Positions 1 through 7,086 of a stretch of 10,115 nucleotides of DNA are shown one piece after another. A program made the translations under genes and the position numbers. A model generated the notes under the pieces. That model searched no databases. It was not told the origin of the DNA and saw only the letters and a list, made by a program, of their open reading frames with translations. Source of the stretch: Methanobacteriota archaeon (GTDB lineage Archaea; Nanobdellota; Nanobdellia; Woesearchaeales; SM23-78). Numbering within the stretch: the stretch's first letter is position 1; the number at the start of each line of letters is the position of its first letter. Location: positions 1-10,115 of the forward strand of contig DAOWFR010000008.1 in assembly GCA_030637925.1 (NCBI GenBank), given 5' to 3'.

Positions 1-647
1 AAGCAAAATTTATTTCTCTTATAGGAGAGGTTTATGTGCGTAGAGAAGAGTTTTCAAGATTAGACCTGATTAATAATCTGGAAAAGAAAGGCTTTATATT
101 GCTCCCTGCGCCTACAGCAGAATATATTTATTATTGTAATTATATTAGGAAAAAAAGGCTTCGAAAAACTACTAAGAAGAATTTGCTTAAGATTTACCTT
201 ACAGACTTTGGAGAAGAATACTTTGAGAAGAAGGTGAGAAGGACACTGGCAAAATCAGGATTGCTGCCTTATGAACTTGTTGATGTTGATAAGACCATAA
301 ATCATTCCAAACATCTTGTCTCCGAACACCTTTTTGGCGAGTCCATCTTGACTATTGGTTTTGCACTTAGAGAAATTATTCATAAGTCCTGTGGTATTAT
401 CTCAATAGGTCCTTTTGCCTGTATGCCCAGCAGATTTGTTGAGTCTATTCTTACTAAGGAAATGAATATTAAGGGGAAAAACATAGCTAGCAAAAAAAAC
501 TATGACTTTAATATTTATGACCTACCATTTCTAGCAATTGAAACTGATGGCAATGTTTTCCCTCAGATAGTACAATCCAGACTAGAGATATTTACGCTCC
601 AGGCTGACAGACTTTATGAAAAGATGATGCAGAGGAAATATCCTTGA
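1..647 (+). CDS. CoA-substrate enzyme activase-related protein (DUF2229/COG3581-like), C-terminal part, 5' end outside window
   Basis: This is the last 214 codons of a gene whose frame (starting at base 3) is open to the left edge. The fragment begins with the stretch IGEVYVR at residues 7-13, which resembles the IGE-[IV]-YVR stretch of activase-associated DUF2229 proteins. It then carries GPFACMPS (408-431) and AIETDGNVFPQ (534-566), both characteristic of this family, followed by a C-terminal helix. Relatives are fused to, or encoded beside, ASKHA-type activases that deliver ATP-driven electrons to 2-hydroxyacyl-CoA dehydratases or benzoyl-CoA reductases; others are uncharacterised iron-sulfur proteins. 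The activase ATPase domain and its cluster cysteines are not in view, so the substrate cannot be named. A GTG at 36 after GGAGAGG mimics a start but lies inside the conserved region. The family call is from remembered motifs. It ends with TGA at 645-647, 89 bases before the next gene. Confidence 0.75.
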   Translation, partial: AKFISLIGEVYVRREEFSRLDLINNLEKKGFILLPAPTAEYIYYCNYIRKKRLRKTTKKNLLKIYLTDFGEEYFEKKVRRTLAKSGLLPYELVDVDKTINHSKHLVSEHLFGESILTIGFALREIIHKSCGIISIGPFACMPSRFVESILTKEMNIKGKNIASKKNYDFNIYDLPFLAIETDGNVFPQIVQSRLEIFTLQADRLYEKMMQRKYP

Positions 648-653
648 CTTCAA

Positions 654-663
654 ATTTTTTCTT
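654..663 (+). terminator. Possible T-rich archaeal terminator after the activase-related gene
   Basis: A run of six T followed by CTT lies 7-16 bases after the TGA stop and before the next gene's promoter. Archaeal RNA polymerase commonly terminates at such U-tracts without a stem-loop. No hairpin is visible. The call rests on the T-tract and its position only. Confidence 0.35.
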
Positions 664-703
664 GGTTCTTATGACTTCAACTTTCTTTAAACTCATATAA
701 ACC

Positions 704-711
704 TTTAAATA
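704..711 (+). promoter_or_regulatory. TATA box of the membrane winged-helix gene (near-leaderless promoter)
   Basis: TTTAAATA is centred about 29-30 bases before the ATG at 737, preceded by AAACC where a BRE element would sit. Archaeal transcription starts roughly 25-30 bases after the box centre, so the mRNA would begin within a few bases of the ATG. No Shine-Dalgarno is visible before the ATG, which agrees with leaderless initiation. The 10-mer TTTAAATACT recurs at 9286-9295 before another gene. Confidence 0.65.
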
Positions 712-736
712 CTCTAGAAACTTTCATATTCTTATC

Positions 737-1411
737 ATGCCACAAGACCCTTTTTTGCTTGTATCACTTGAAGAATCAGAGTCAAAGGAGTTAGCAAAGG
801 TTATTAGTAATAAGACTTGCAGAAAGATACTTGATTTTCTTAGTAAAAAGGATGCTACAGAAACAGTGATTGCAAAAGAACTAAAGCTTCCTTTATCAAC
901 TGTTCATTATAATCTTCAGAATTTATACAAAGCTAATCTTGTAAAAGTGGATGAGTTCCATTACTCTAAAAAAGGCAAAGAGGTTAATCATTACTCTCTT
1001 GCTAATAAATTAATTATTATTGCTCCTAAAAAAACAAGTATTGAGGGTTTTAAGGACAAGTTAAAAAGCATTCTGCCTATTGGCATTATTGTGCTTGCTG
1101 TAGCTGGTGTAATGCAATTATTCAGCATGTTCAAGCCAAGCACTACAAGATTAATGGCTACTGCGCCGCCAGCAATATCAGAAGCAGGAGTAAAAATAGC
1201 AGAAGAAGCACCTGTTCTTGCTCAGAGAGGAGCAGATATAATGGCAGCAGGAGCAGAAAACATAACGCCCGCAGCAGAGCCTGTTATAGAAACAGTTGTT
1301 CAGGCAGCACCACAGAACATTGCTTTATGGTTCTTAATAGGAGCAGTCTTTACAATAATTCTTTTAATCATTTGGTATTGGTTTGTGACCAGAAAAAAGA
1401 AAATTAAATAA
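737..1411 (+). CDS. Membrane-anchored winged helix-turn-helix protein (ArsR-like DNA-binding domain)
   Basis: This 224-aa protein appears to be a transcription regulator held at the membrane. Residues about 18-90 form a winged helix-turn-helix: a helix around KTCRKILDFLSKK, the turn TVIAKELKLPLSTVHYNLQN with the recognition helix near residues 53-63, and a wing ending in VNHYSLA. Residues 91-111 are a basic linker. Transmembrane segments follow at about 112-132 and 196-217, enclosing a roughly 63-residue loop rich in Ala, Glu and Pro, predicted outside the cell; the tail RKKKIK is cytoplasmic. No ligand domain or catalytic site is seen. Such two-span wHTH proteins are common in archaea and mostly unstudied. 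The ATG is supported by a TATA box at 704-711. The gene converges on the MoxR-vWA operon with only 6 bases between stop codons. Regulation of that operon is a positional guess. The fold call is firm; target and signal are unknown. Confidence 0.8.
   Translation: MPQDPFLLVSLEESESKELAKVISNKTCRKILDFLSKKDATETVIAKELKLPLSTVHYNLQNLYKANLVKVDEFHYSKKGKEVNHYSLANKLIIIAPKKTSIEGFKDKLKSILPIGIIVLAVAGVMQLFSMFKPSTTRLMATAPPAISEAGVKIAEEAPVLAQRGADIMAAGAENITPAAEPVIETVVQAAPQNIALWFLIGAVFTIILLIIWYWFVTRKKKIK
1391..1403 (-). terminator. Possible T-rich terminator at the end of the MoxR-vWA operon
   Basis: Read on the minus strand this is TTTTCTTTTTTCT, 15-27 bases past the TAG stop of the DUF58 gene, the last gene of the operon. 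It lies inside the 3' end of the convergent winged-helix gene, where it encodes the basic tail RKKKIK, so the T-tract may simply reflect lysine codons read in reverse. No stem-loop was seen. Confidence 0.3.
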
Positions 1412-1417
1412 TTATTT

Positions 1418-2269
1418 CTAAGCCCTTAGCGCAGCATAGAATGTGTCAAAGATTGGTCTGTCTGTTGTGATGCTTATAAAGTCATGGCCTAAATGCTCGC
1501 AAGCATCTTTTATTGCATGGATATGGTGCTCTATCTTGTGTCTGTAATTTCTTATTAATCTGTTGCTGATAAAGGTTCTGAGCTTTGTATGTAATTCACT
1601 ATCCTCTAATATTACATCTCCGTAAAGAGCAAGCCTTCTTTCCTCTGGGTCAAGCACCTGGATTACTATTACTTCATGCTTTGTATATCTTGAGAGAACA
1701 CCCTTTATCTCCTCAATATCATATAAGAAATCAGATATTATTATTATGAAACTCTTAGACCTAACATATTTTTTATACTCATCAAAGGCTTTTCTTAGCT
1801 CTGACTTTCCTTTAACCTTGAGTTTTTCCAATATGTCAAGAATGCTTACTAATTGGTTCAGGCCTTTCTTTGCTCTTAAGTAATTTAAACTTTCAGCAAA
1901 GGTTGAGAAATTAAACTTCTCATTATTCCTAAGAGCCATATAAGCAAAACCTAAGCCTATCATGCTTGCATAGTCAAACTTGGTTATTCTCCTGCCATAA
2001 TCCATGCTTGCACTGGCATCCATTATTATATGCACTGCCATATCTCTTTCTTCTTCAAACTGCTTTACAAAGAACTTGTCTGTTCTTGCATAGACTTTCC
2101 AGTCAATTGTCCTGAAATCATCCCCAGGCACATAGTCTTTGTAATCAGAAAAAACAAGGCCTTGTCCTTCTGCATGGCTCTCTCTTTCTCCTTGATACTT
2201 TGATAATACTCTCTTCTTAAGAACAATATTAAACCTGTCCAGTTCCTTTAAGAATGATATATCTATCAT
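1418..2269 (-). CDS. DUF58-family von Willebrand A protein, MoxR partner
   Basis: This 283-aa protein lacks transmembrane segments and should be cytoplasmic. The DUF58 signature spans residues about 35-76: GQGLVFSDYKDYVPGDD, then RTIDWKVYART, then FVKQFEEERD. It runs into a vWA fold with MIDAS motif DASAS (D84, S86, S88). The position usually occupied by the MIDAS threonine appears to be S156 in GKSELRKAF, and the later acidic residue is D180 in ISDF. DUF58 proteins are usually encoded beside MoxR ATPases and are thought to be their vWA partners, binding Mg2+ or another metal through the MIDAS. It is the last gene of the operon, 24 bases after moxR. No Shine-Dalgarno is visible before its ATG, so translation may depend on coupling. 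The start is supported because FLKELDR...KKRVLSKYQGERES matches the usual N-terminus of the family. Confidence 0.92.
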   Translation of the reverse strand: MIDISFLKELDRFNIVLKKRVLSKYQGERESHAEGQGLVFSDYKDYVPGDDFRTIDWKVYARTDKFFVKQFEEERDMAVHIIMDASASMDYGRRITKFDYASMIGLGFAYMALRNNEKFNFSTFAESLNYLRAKKGLNQLVSILDILEKLKVKGKSELRKAFDEYKKYVRSKSFIIIISDFLYDIEEIKGVLSRYTKHEVIVIQVLDPEERRLALYGDVILEDSELHTKLRTFISNRLIRNYRHKIEHHIHAIKDACEHLGHDFISITTDRPIFDTFYAALRA

Positions 2270-2293
2270 TGTCTAATTATTTATTTTATTATC

Positions 2294-3250
2294 TTATTTC
2301 ATTAATTCTCTTATCACATCATCAGGAGTCTTGCCTTCTCTCTCAGCCTTAAAGTTAAGGATAATCCTGTGTCTTAGAACAGGATAAGCCATGTCTTCTA
2401 TGTCCTTTGCACTAACATACTTTCTTCCATTAACAAGAGCCTTTGCCTTTGCAGCCAGGATTAAGCCAATGCTTGCTCTTGGGCTTGCTCCGTACTCAAT
2501 AAGGTCTTTTGTGGTTCTTGTCCTGGTAACAATCTCAAGAGCTCTCTTCTTTATATCATCAGCTACTGGGACTTGTCTTGTAAGATTTTGTAATAATTTT
2601 AAAGAGTCCTTGCTTAGAAGAGTCCTGACCCTTGCGATAGCCCCGGTCTTTGTATACCTATTAATTATTTCTGTTTCATCATCAAAGTTAGGATAGTTAA
2701 TAAGTATTTTCAAGAGGAACCTGTCAATCTGTGCTTCTGGTAATGGATAGGTTCCTTCCATGTCAATAGGGTTCTGGGTTGCTAGCACAAAGAATGGTGC
2801 ATCCAGTGCAAAGGTCTGGTTGCCCACTGTTACTTGTTTCTCCTGCATAGCCTCTAAAAGGGCTGACTGGGTTTTGGGTGTTGCCCTGTTAATCTCATCT
2901 GCTAGGATGATGTTAGCAAACACAGGTCCTTTCTGAAACCTAAAAGTCTTTTTTCCTTTTTCTTCCTCAATAACATATGTTCCTATGATATCACTAGGCA
3001 TTAAGTCAGGAGTGCTCTGTATTCTGCTGAACTTTAAGTCAAGTACATTGGCAACAGTCTTTATCATGGTAGTCTTTCCAAGACCTGGATAACTCTCAAG
3101 CAAGGCATTTGAATCGCACAATATGGCAATTAGGATTTGCTCAATTACTTCTTCCTGGCCTACAATAATCTTGCTTATCTCTTTAGCAACATTACTAAAA
3201 GTATCTTTTAACTTCTCAATATTTCGAATGCTCTCAATGTTTTTTGCCAT
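2294..3250 (-). CDS. moxR: MoxR-family AAA+ ATPase
   Basis: This 318-aa protein has full family length and every AAA+ element: Walker A PGLGKTT with K59, Walker B ILADE with D118 and E119, then NRA, sensor 1 LATQNP at N160, the arginine finger region PEAQIDRF with R177, and sensor 2 GASPRAS with R258. A C-terminal lid follows to residue 318. MoxR ATPases form hexameric rings and are proposed to remodel or load metal into vWA proteins encoded beside them. Here it lies between a three-span membrane protein (26 bases upstream) and its DUF58 partner (24 bases downstream). A strong ribosome binding site, AGGAGGAG, sits 6 bases before the ATG. It is an intact soluble ATPase with no missing catalytic residue. 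The specific client cannot be read from the sequence, but the three vWA proteins of the operon are the obvious candidates. Confidence 0.96.
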   Translation of the reverse strand: MAKNIESIRNIEKLKDTFSNVAKEISKIIVGQEEVIEQILIAILCDSNALLESYPGLGKTTMIKTVANVLDLKFSRIQSTPDLMPSDIIGTYVIEEEKGKKTFRFQKGPVFANIILADEINRATPKTQSALLEAMQEKQVTVGNQTFALDAPFFVLATQNPIDMEGTYPLPEAQIDRFLLKILINYPNFDDETEIINRYTKTGAIARVRTLLSKDSLKLLQNLTRQVPVADDIKKRALEIVTRTRTTKDLIEYGASPRASIGLILAAKAKALVNGRKYVSAKDIEDMAYPVLRHRIILNFKAEREGKTPDDVIRELMK

Positions 3251-3256
3251 TATAAT

Positions 3257-3264
3257 CTCCTCCT
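3257..3264 (-). promoter_or_regulatory. Strong Shine-Dalgarno of the MoxR gene
   Basis: The minus strand reads AGGAGGAG, 6 bases before the ATG at 3250-3248. It is among the clearest ribosome binding sites in the operon and fixes the moxR start. It suggests the ATPase is translated strongly from within the polycistronic message. Confidence 0.8.
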
Positions 3265-3276
3265 ATTTTTATGGTA

Positions 3277-4068
3277 TTAAATGTTTTTTATCCTTTGACT
3301 ATAATTAGCTGCTTGTTCTGCCTCATCCAGCACTTCCTGGTTGCTAAAAGCATCAGGATTAACTCCTATCTCCTGGGGAAGGCTTCCTTCTCTTAAAGCT
3401 TCTCTTTCAGCTTCCCCTATCTTATTAAAGTCTATCTCACTCATACTGGGATTCATGTTAAGGTCTATCTCTTCATTGCCTAGCTTTGCAATACTTGCTT
3501 CTCCATAAACAACTTCTGTTTCATTGAAAACAAGGTCTGTGATGTTTGCCTCGCTATACTCTTCTTTGCCACCCGGTATCATGAATCTTAGCTTTTCAAA
3601 TGGGATGTCTATTTTTTCTAGGTTAATATTAAGTGAGGAAACAAATATTATTAAGAAGACTATAAGAACAGCACTTATTATCTTGGTTATTATCTTTTTT
3701 GATTCCAATAGGTTTCCTGTGGAAACTGTTCTCATCTTTTTTTTAAGCTCACTAAATAAAGCCGCGGTCATAAGGTTCTCCTCACCCATATTATCATGTG
3801 CTGTTCTGAGCATCTCCTTTACCTGTGGATTAGCATCTTCCATGGCTTTAAGCCTTAACTTCTTTATCCTAATCATAAAGACTGTAAAAAAGAATATTAA
3901 GGTTATAATAGCAGGGATTAAAAGGATATAGAGGAATCTGATATTAAAAAAAGAAGTAATAAAGTATGCAATGAAGAATACCATTACTGAATCTAAGAAT
4001 ATGTTGATAAGAACAACCTTGAGCATTTCAAACTTTACTTCATCAAACAAATCCTTGATTTTTGCCAT
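3277..4068 (-). CDS. Three-span membrane protein with an exported acidic tail, function unknown
   Basis: This 263-aa protein was not recognised as a named family. It has a short N-terminal cytoplasmic helix (residues 1-15), transmembrane segments at about 17-41, 45-66 and 125-145, and a mixed-charge segment 67-124 between spans two and three. That segment contains HDNMGEENLMTAALFSELKK and looks helical. After the third span lies an acidic tail of about 118 residues, probably outside the cell, with short repeating extended segments and four NxS/T-type sites (for example NIT, NET). Membrane proteins of unknown function lie beside moxR in other archaeal loci, and this one occupies that place. 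It is 26 bases upstream of moxR and 32 bases downstream of the coiled-coil gene, so it should be co-expressed. A weak ribosome binding site, AAGGAA, lies 9 bases before the ATG. A role as membrane anchor or adaptor for MoxR-DUF58 is inference. Confidence 0.8.
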   Translation of the reverse strand: MAKIKDLFDEVKFEMLKVVLINIFLDSVMVFFIAYFITSFFNIRFLYILLIPAIITLIFFFTVFMIRIKKLRLKAMEDANPQVKEMLRTAHDNMGEENLMTAALFSELKKKMRTVSTGNLLESKKIITKIISAVLIVFLIIFVSSLNINLEKIDIPFEKLRFMIPGGKEEYSEANITDLVFNETEVVYGEASIAKLGNEEIDLNMNPSMSEIDFNKIGEAEREALREGSLPQEIGVNPDAFSNQEVLDEAEQAANYSQRIKNI

Positions 4069-4100
4069 ATTCTAAAATTCCTTTTTGCTCTTGCTATTTT

Positions 4101-4619
4101 TTAGCTAAAACAACTGCTTAGTTCATCATCATCAACAGTATTTCTTAAACATGAAATTCTGGTGTTTAATCTATTAATGTTCCTTTCAAGACTTCTAATC
4201 TGACTGTTAAGACTAGTAATTGATTTATTAAGACCAATTATCTGGGCATAAGCATCATCTATCTGCCTTTTATAAACCTCTTTCTGCAAGGTTACCCTGG
4301 TAAGATCTGCCCGTGTATCTGATAACTCATCTTTCTTTGTTTCAAGCTCTTGTGCTTTTTGCTCGTACAAGACATCATACTTCCTTATATCCACTTCTGT
4401 ACTATTAAGATTTCTTATTGTAGTCATCAAGGCATCAGCAGTCTGGCTAAGGTTCTGCTCACACATTCCAAGGTTAGTGCTAATATTATCAAATTTCTGA
4501 TTAACATTCTTAAAGGTGTACTGGTAATAAACACTTATCCCCCCAAATCCTAAGAGGACAAGTATTATCATTAACAAGAGGAACAAGTTCACTTTTTTAC
4601 CCATAAATCCTGAAGCCAT
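4101..4619 (-). CDS. Single-span coiled-coil membrane protein, function unknown
   Basis: This 172-aa protein is not recognised by family. A short basic N-terminus (GKK at 7-9) precedes one transmembrane helix at about 11-32, which reads as a type II signal anchor, leaving the remainder outside the cell. Residues about 55-158 look like a long, nearly uninterrupted coiled coil with Leu/Ile heptads and Asn, Gln, Glu and Lys at exposed positions. Three cysteines (53, 157, 170) flank the coil and could form disulfides. The acidic DDDE near residue 163 precedes a short tail. It sits between the large vWA protein gene (31 bases upstream) and the three-span protein gene (32 bases downstream). A likely ribosome binding site, AAGGTTGA, lies a few bases before the ATG. 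Its place suggests an extracytoplasmic scaffold or spacer for the vWA complex, which is inference. Coiled-coil sequence alone says little about homology. Confidence 0.78.
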   Translation of the reverse strand: MASGFMGKKVNLFLLLMIILVLLGFGGISVYYQYTFKNVNQKFDNISTNLGMCEQNLSQTADALMTTIRNLNSTEVDIRKYDVLYEQKAQELETKKDELSDTRADLTRVTLQKEVYKRQIDDAYAQIIGLNKSITSLNSQIRSLERNINRLNTRISCLRNTVDDDELSSCFS

Positions 4620-4650
4620 TCTTAATCAACCTTTTTTTATCATAATTCTT

Positions 4651-7086
4651 TTATCTATTAAGCTTTTTCTCTCTTATCTTTCTAATACCAATCTCTATTA
4701 AAAAGATTATTACTGCTAAGAGTAGGAAAGGCCAGATAATAGTAGTCCTTTCAAGCCTGCTCTTTTTTGAAGCTGTTCTTACAAAACTAACAATATCCTT
4801 AGCATCTGAGGGTTTAAAAACCTTTCCTCCACTCATACTCACAACCTCTTCTAACCTAGGATTCATGCCAAGAGACTGGTATTCTGTCTCATAATTAACA
4901 GCAAAGCTCTTACCAAGTACCTGGCTAAAACCTTTGTCTGCTGCTAGTAATTCTGTTGTGTACTGGTTTTCACCAGTCCTGGTAAAGCTTAAGCCTTCTG
5001 CACTAGGATACTTATCACTCTTTACAATAACCTCAACAGGATTATTAATTCTTGAGTCAGGTATAACAACATAATAAGGCTCTTTTCTCTGAGGGTCTCC
5101 AATGACCCAGTTAATAATCCTGGTTAAGAGGATTGAGTTTCTCTTGTTAAGCAGGTCTCCAAGATTATTATTGCCACTAAAAACATTAAGAGTGGCTACT
5201 CTGCCAAGACCATAATTCCACACACTAACTGCTGGTTCTCCGTGCTGAGTTGTAACAAGGAGCTGAGAACTGCTCTTGGGTATTACCTGGTTAAAGCCAT
5301 ATAGAGAAGCATCAAGCTCTAAGTTCTGGGTTATGAAATGATAAGGATTAAGTATGAATAAATCAAATAACTCACCAAACCTGCTCTCTTCTGGCTCTCC
5401 AAACAATATCTTTAACTTGTTCTCCTGGTCTGCAGGAAAGTAAATACCCCCGCCATTATAAGCAACATCTTTTAAAAAGTCCTCAGCAACATTTCTGCCA
5501 GTGCCTACAATATAAACCTTTACTCCACGAGCATTGATAGTACTGGCAGTGTCAAGGGTCTGCTTTCTAATACTATCACTTCCAGTGTTTCCATCAGTAA
5601 TCATAATTATGTTATTAGTGCCGATATGGTTTTTGAGCAGGCTGTAAGCACCACTAAGGCCTATATGAAAGAATGACTGCCCAGGCGGCTGCTGAATCCT
5701 TGAGACCTTATCAATAAGCTCCTCTTTAATCAAGAACAAGGGTTGAAGCTCTTGGACAACAGCGCTTTTTGTGCTAAAAATAGTTGCGCCAACACTATTA
5801 TCAGGACCTAAACTATTAATAACACTAACAGCAAGGGCTTTTTCAACATCCTGAATACTAGACCTTACTTTTCTTAGCTCGATAATCTTGCCAGTCTCAG
5901 GGTCTCTTATTACTTCATATCTGTCTCCACTACTACCAGAGAAATCAATACTAAGCACAATATTGCTACTCCCTCTTCTTCTAGCAGCTTTGCCAACATA
6001 TACTGGCAGATATGATTCTAGCAATGAGTTCTTGTAATCACCCCTGTCAAAGCTGTCAAAGCCTCCTATACCAAACAAGCCATTACCATAATAACCTCCT
6101 TGTTTATCAACAATATAATCAGCGAGCTTTTCAATTCCTCTTATACTGGCTGGCTTGTCATAGACAATAATAGCATAATAATCATTAACATTATCAGGAA
6201 TGTGGCTGAGCTTTGTAACATCATATAACTCGTTTAGTATCTTCTCAATCGGAGCATAAGCATCGCTTACTAGCAACACTTTTGGCTTTTTCATAACCCT
6301 CACAGTCTTGTAAAAGACATTGTTATTCTCAAAATAATCCTCAGGAGCACTTACCTCTGCTATTATTCTATGGTCACCTTCACTAAACTCTTTTTCAAAA
6401 ACATACCTTTCCTTTTTTGTAACTTCATTAATAATAATCTCTTCATCAATACTTACCTTTAACCTGACTTGTTGTGCACCAAGATTCATAATTCTGACAG
6501 TATACGTATTATCAACCCCTGCTACTGTGCTCTCAGGACCCAAGATATATATTCCTACTTCTTTTTCTTTTTCCTCAAGCTGGACTGCGTTTATAGTGCT
6601 GTTAAGATTTGCTGCTAGCAAAGCCACATCTCCTAGCTCTGTGCCTTCATTAATATTACCATCAGTGATTAACAAGAGATTAGTGTCTTTTTCAAGGTGA
6701 TTGAGTAGGCTATCTGCAAGATCTGATTTTAAGCCAGAGCCAAGAGTTTTAACACTCACAGGAATATGTTTCTCAAGTTCTTGCTTTAGCTCAGGAATAA
6801 AGCCAGCATCCATTACTCTCATAGAGGTTGTGTTATCAACAAGAATGGTTAGCTTAGGGCTTCCAGGAGTGGTTATTTTTACTTCTCCAAAAGGCTTTGC
6901 AAGGACTATTATTAACAAGACAAAGATAAGAATCCTTGTAATAAGGATTATTCTCTTAAACTTTTTCTTCTCCTTTTTATCACCAAAGTCATCTTTGACA
7001 AAGTTCTTAAAAAACAAGACTAGGAATAGTATCAGGACAGGGATAAGCCATAACAATACTTGTGGCTTTAAAATATTACTAATCAC
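4651..7086 (-). CDS. BatA/BatB-like membrane protein with two vWA domains and an amidotransferase-like fold
   Basis: This 811-aa protein starts with two transmembrane helices (about 8-28 and 45-64), as in Bat proteins. A first vWA domain (77-175) has a variant MIDAS, DNTTS (D84, T86, S88), and TDG at 141-143. A beta-sandwich-like region (178-265) follows. An amidotransferase-like domain of the PF07090 type begins at 268 and includes GGYYGNGLFGIGGFDSF and LESYLPV, but has no cysteine at the nucleophile position. A second vWA domain (about 374-560) with canonical MIDAS DFSGS (D381, S383, S385) and TDG at 497-499 interrupts it; the fold appears to resume at 620-640 (YGLGRVATLNVFSG). A last transmembrane helix lies at about 782-800. 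Related bacterial proteins exist, and this is a full-length architecture. The GTG start immediately follows the previous gene's TAA and has the Shine-Dalgarno GAGGTGA 7 bases upstream. The domains between the second and third spans should face outside. Confidence 0.88.
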   Translation of the reverse strand: MISNILKPQVLLWLIPVLILFLVLFFKNFVKDDFGDKKEKKKFKRIILITRILIFVLLIIVLAKPFGEVKITTPGSPKLTILVDNTTSMRVMDAGFIPELKQELEKHIPVSVKTLGSGLKSDLADSLLNHLEKDTNLLLITDGNINEGTELGDVALLAANLNSTINAVQLEEKEKEVGIYILGPESTVAGVDNTYTVRIMNLGAQQVRLKVSIDEEIIINEVTKKERYVFEKEFSEGDHRIIAEVSAPEDYFENNNVFYKTVRVMKKPKVLLVSDAYAPIEKILNELYDVTKLSHIPDNVNDYYAIIVYDKPASIRGIEKLADYIVDKQGGYYGNGLFGIGGFDSFDRGDYKNSLLESYLPVYVGKAARRRGSSNIVLSIDFSGSSGDRYEVIRDPETGKIIELRKVRSSIQDVEKALAVSVINSLGPDNSVGATIFSTKSAVVQELQPLFLIKEELIDKVSRIQQPPGQSFFHIGLSGAYSLLKNHIGTNNIIMITDGNTGSDSIRKQTLDTASTINARGVKVYIVGTGRNVAEDFLKDVAYNGGGIYFPADQENKLKILFGEPEESRFGELFDLFILNPYHFITQNLELDASLYGFNQVIPKSSSQLLVTTQHGEPAVSVWNYGLGRVATLNVFSGNNNLGDLLNKRNSILLTRIINWVIGDPQRKEPYYVVIPDSRINNPVEVIVKSDKYPSAEGLSFTRTGENQYTTELLAADKGFSQVLGKSFAVNYETEYQSLGMNPRLEEVVSMSGGKVFKPSDAKDIVSFVRTASKKSRLERTTIIWPFLLLAVIIFLIEIGIRKIREKKLNR

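Noticed and set aside
24..38. GTG start at 36 with GGAGAGG upstream as the beginning of a 203-aa gene
   Set aside because: The frame is open to the left edge and the bases read as a ribosome site encode part of a conserved IGEVYVR stretch, so the gene starts outside the window.
2391..2696. Plus-strand open frame antisense to moxR
   Set aside because: It lies wholly inside the intact AAA+ gene, has no promoter or ribosome site, and its hydrophobic product is typical of reverse-frame translation.
3524..3931. Plus-strand open frame antisense to the three-span protein gene
   Set aside because: The hydrophobic residues mirror the membrane helices on the other strand; no start signal is seen.
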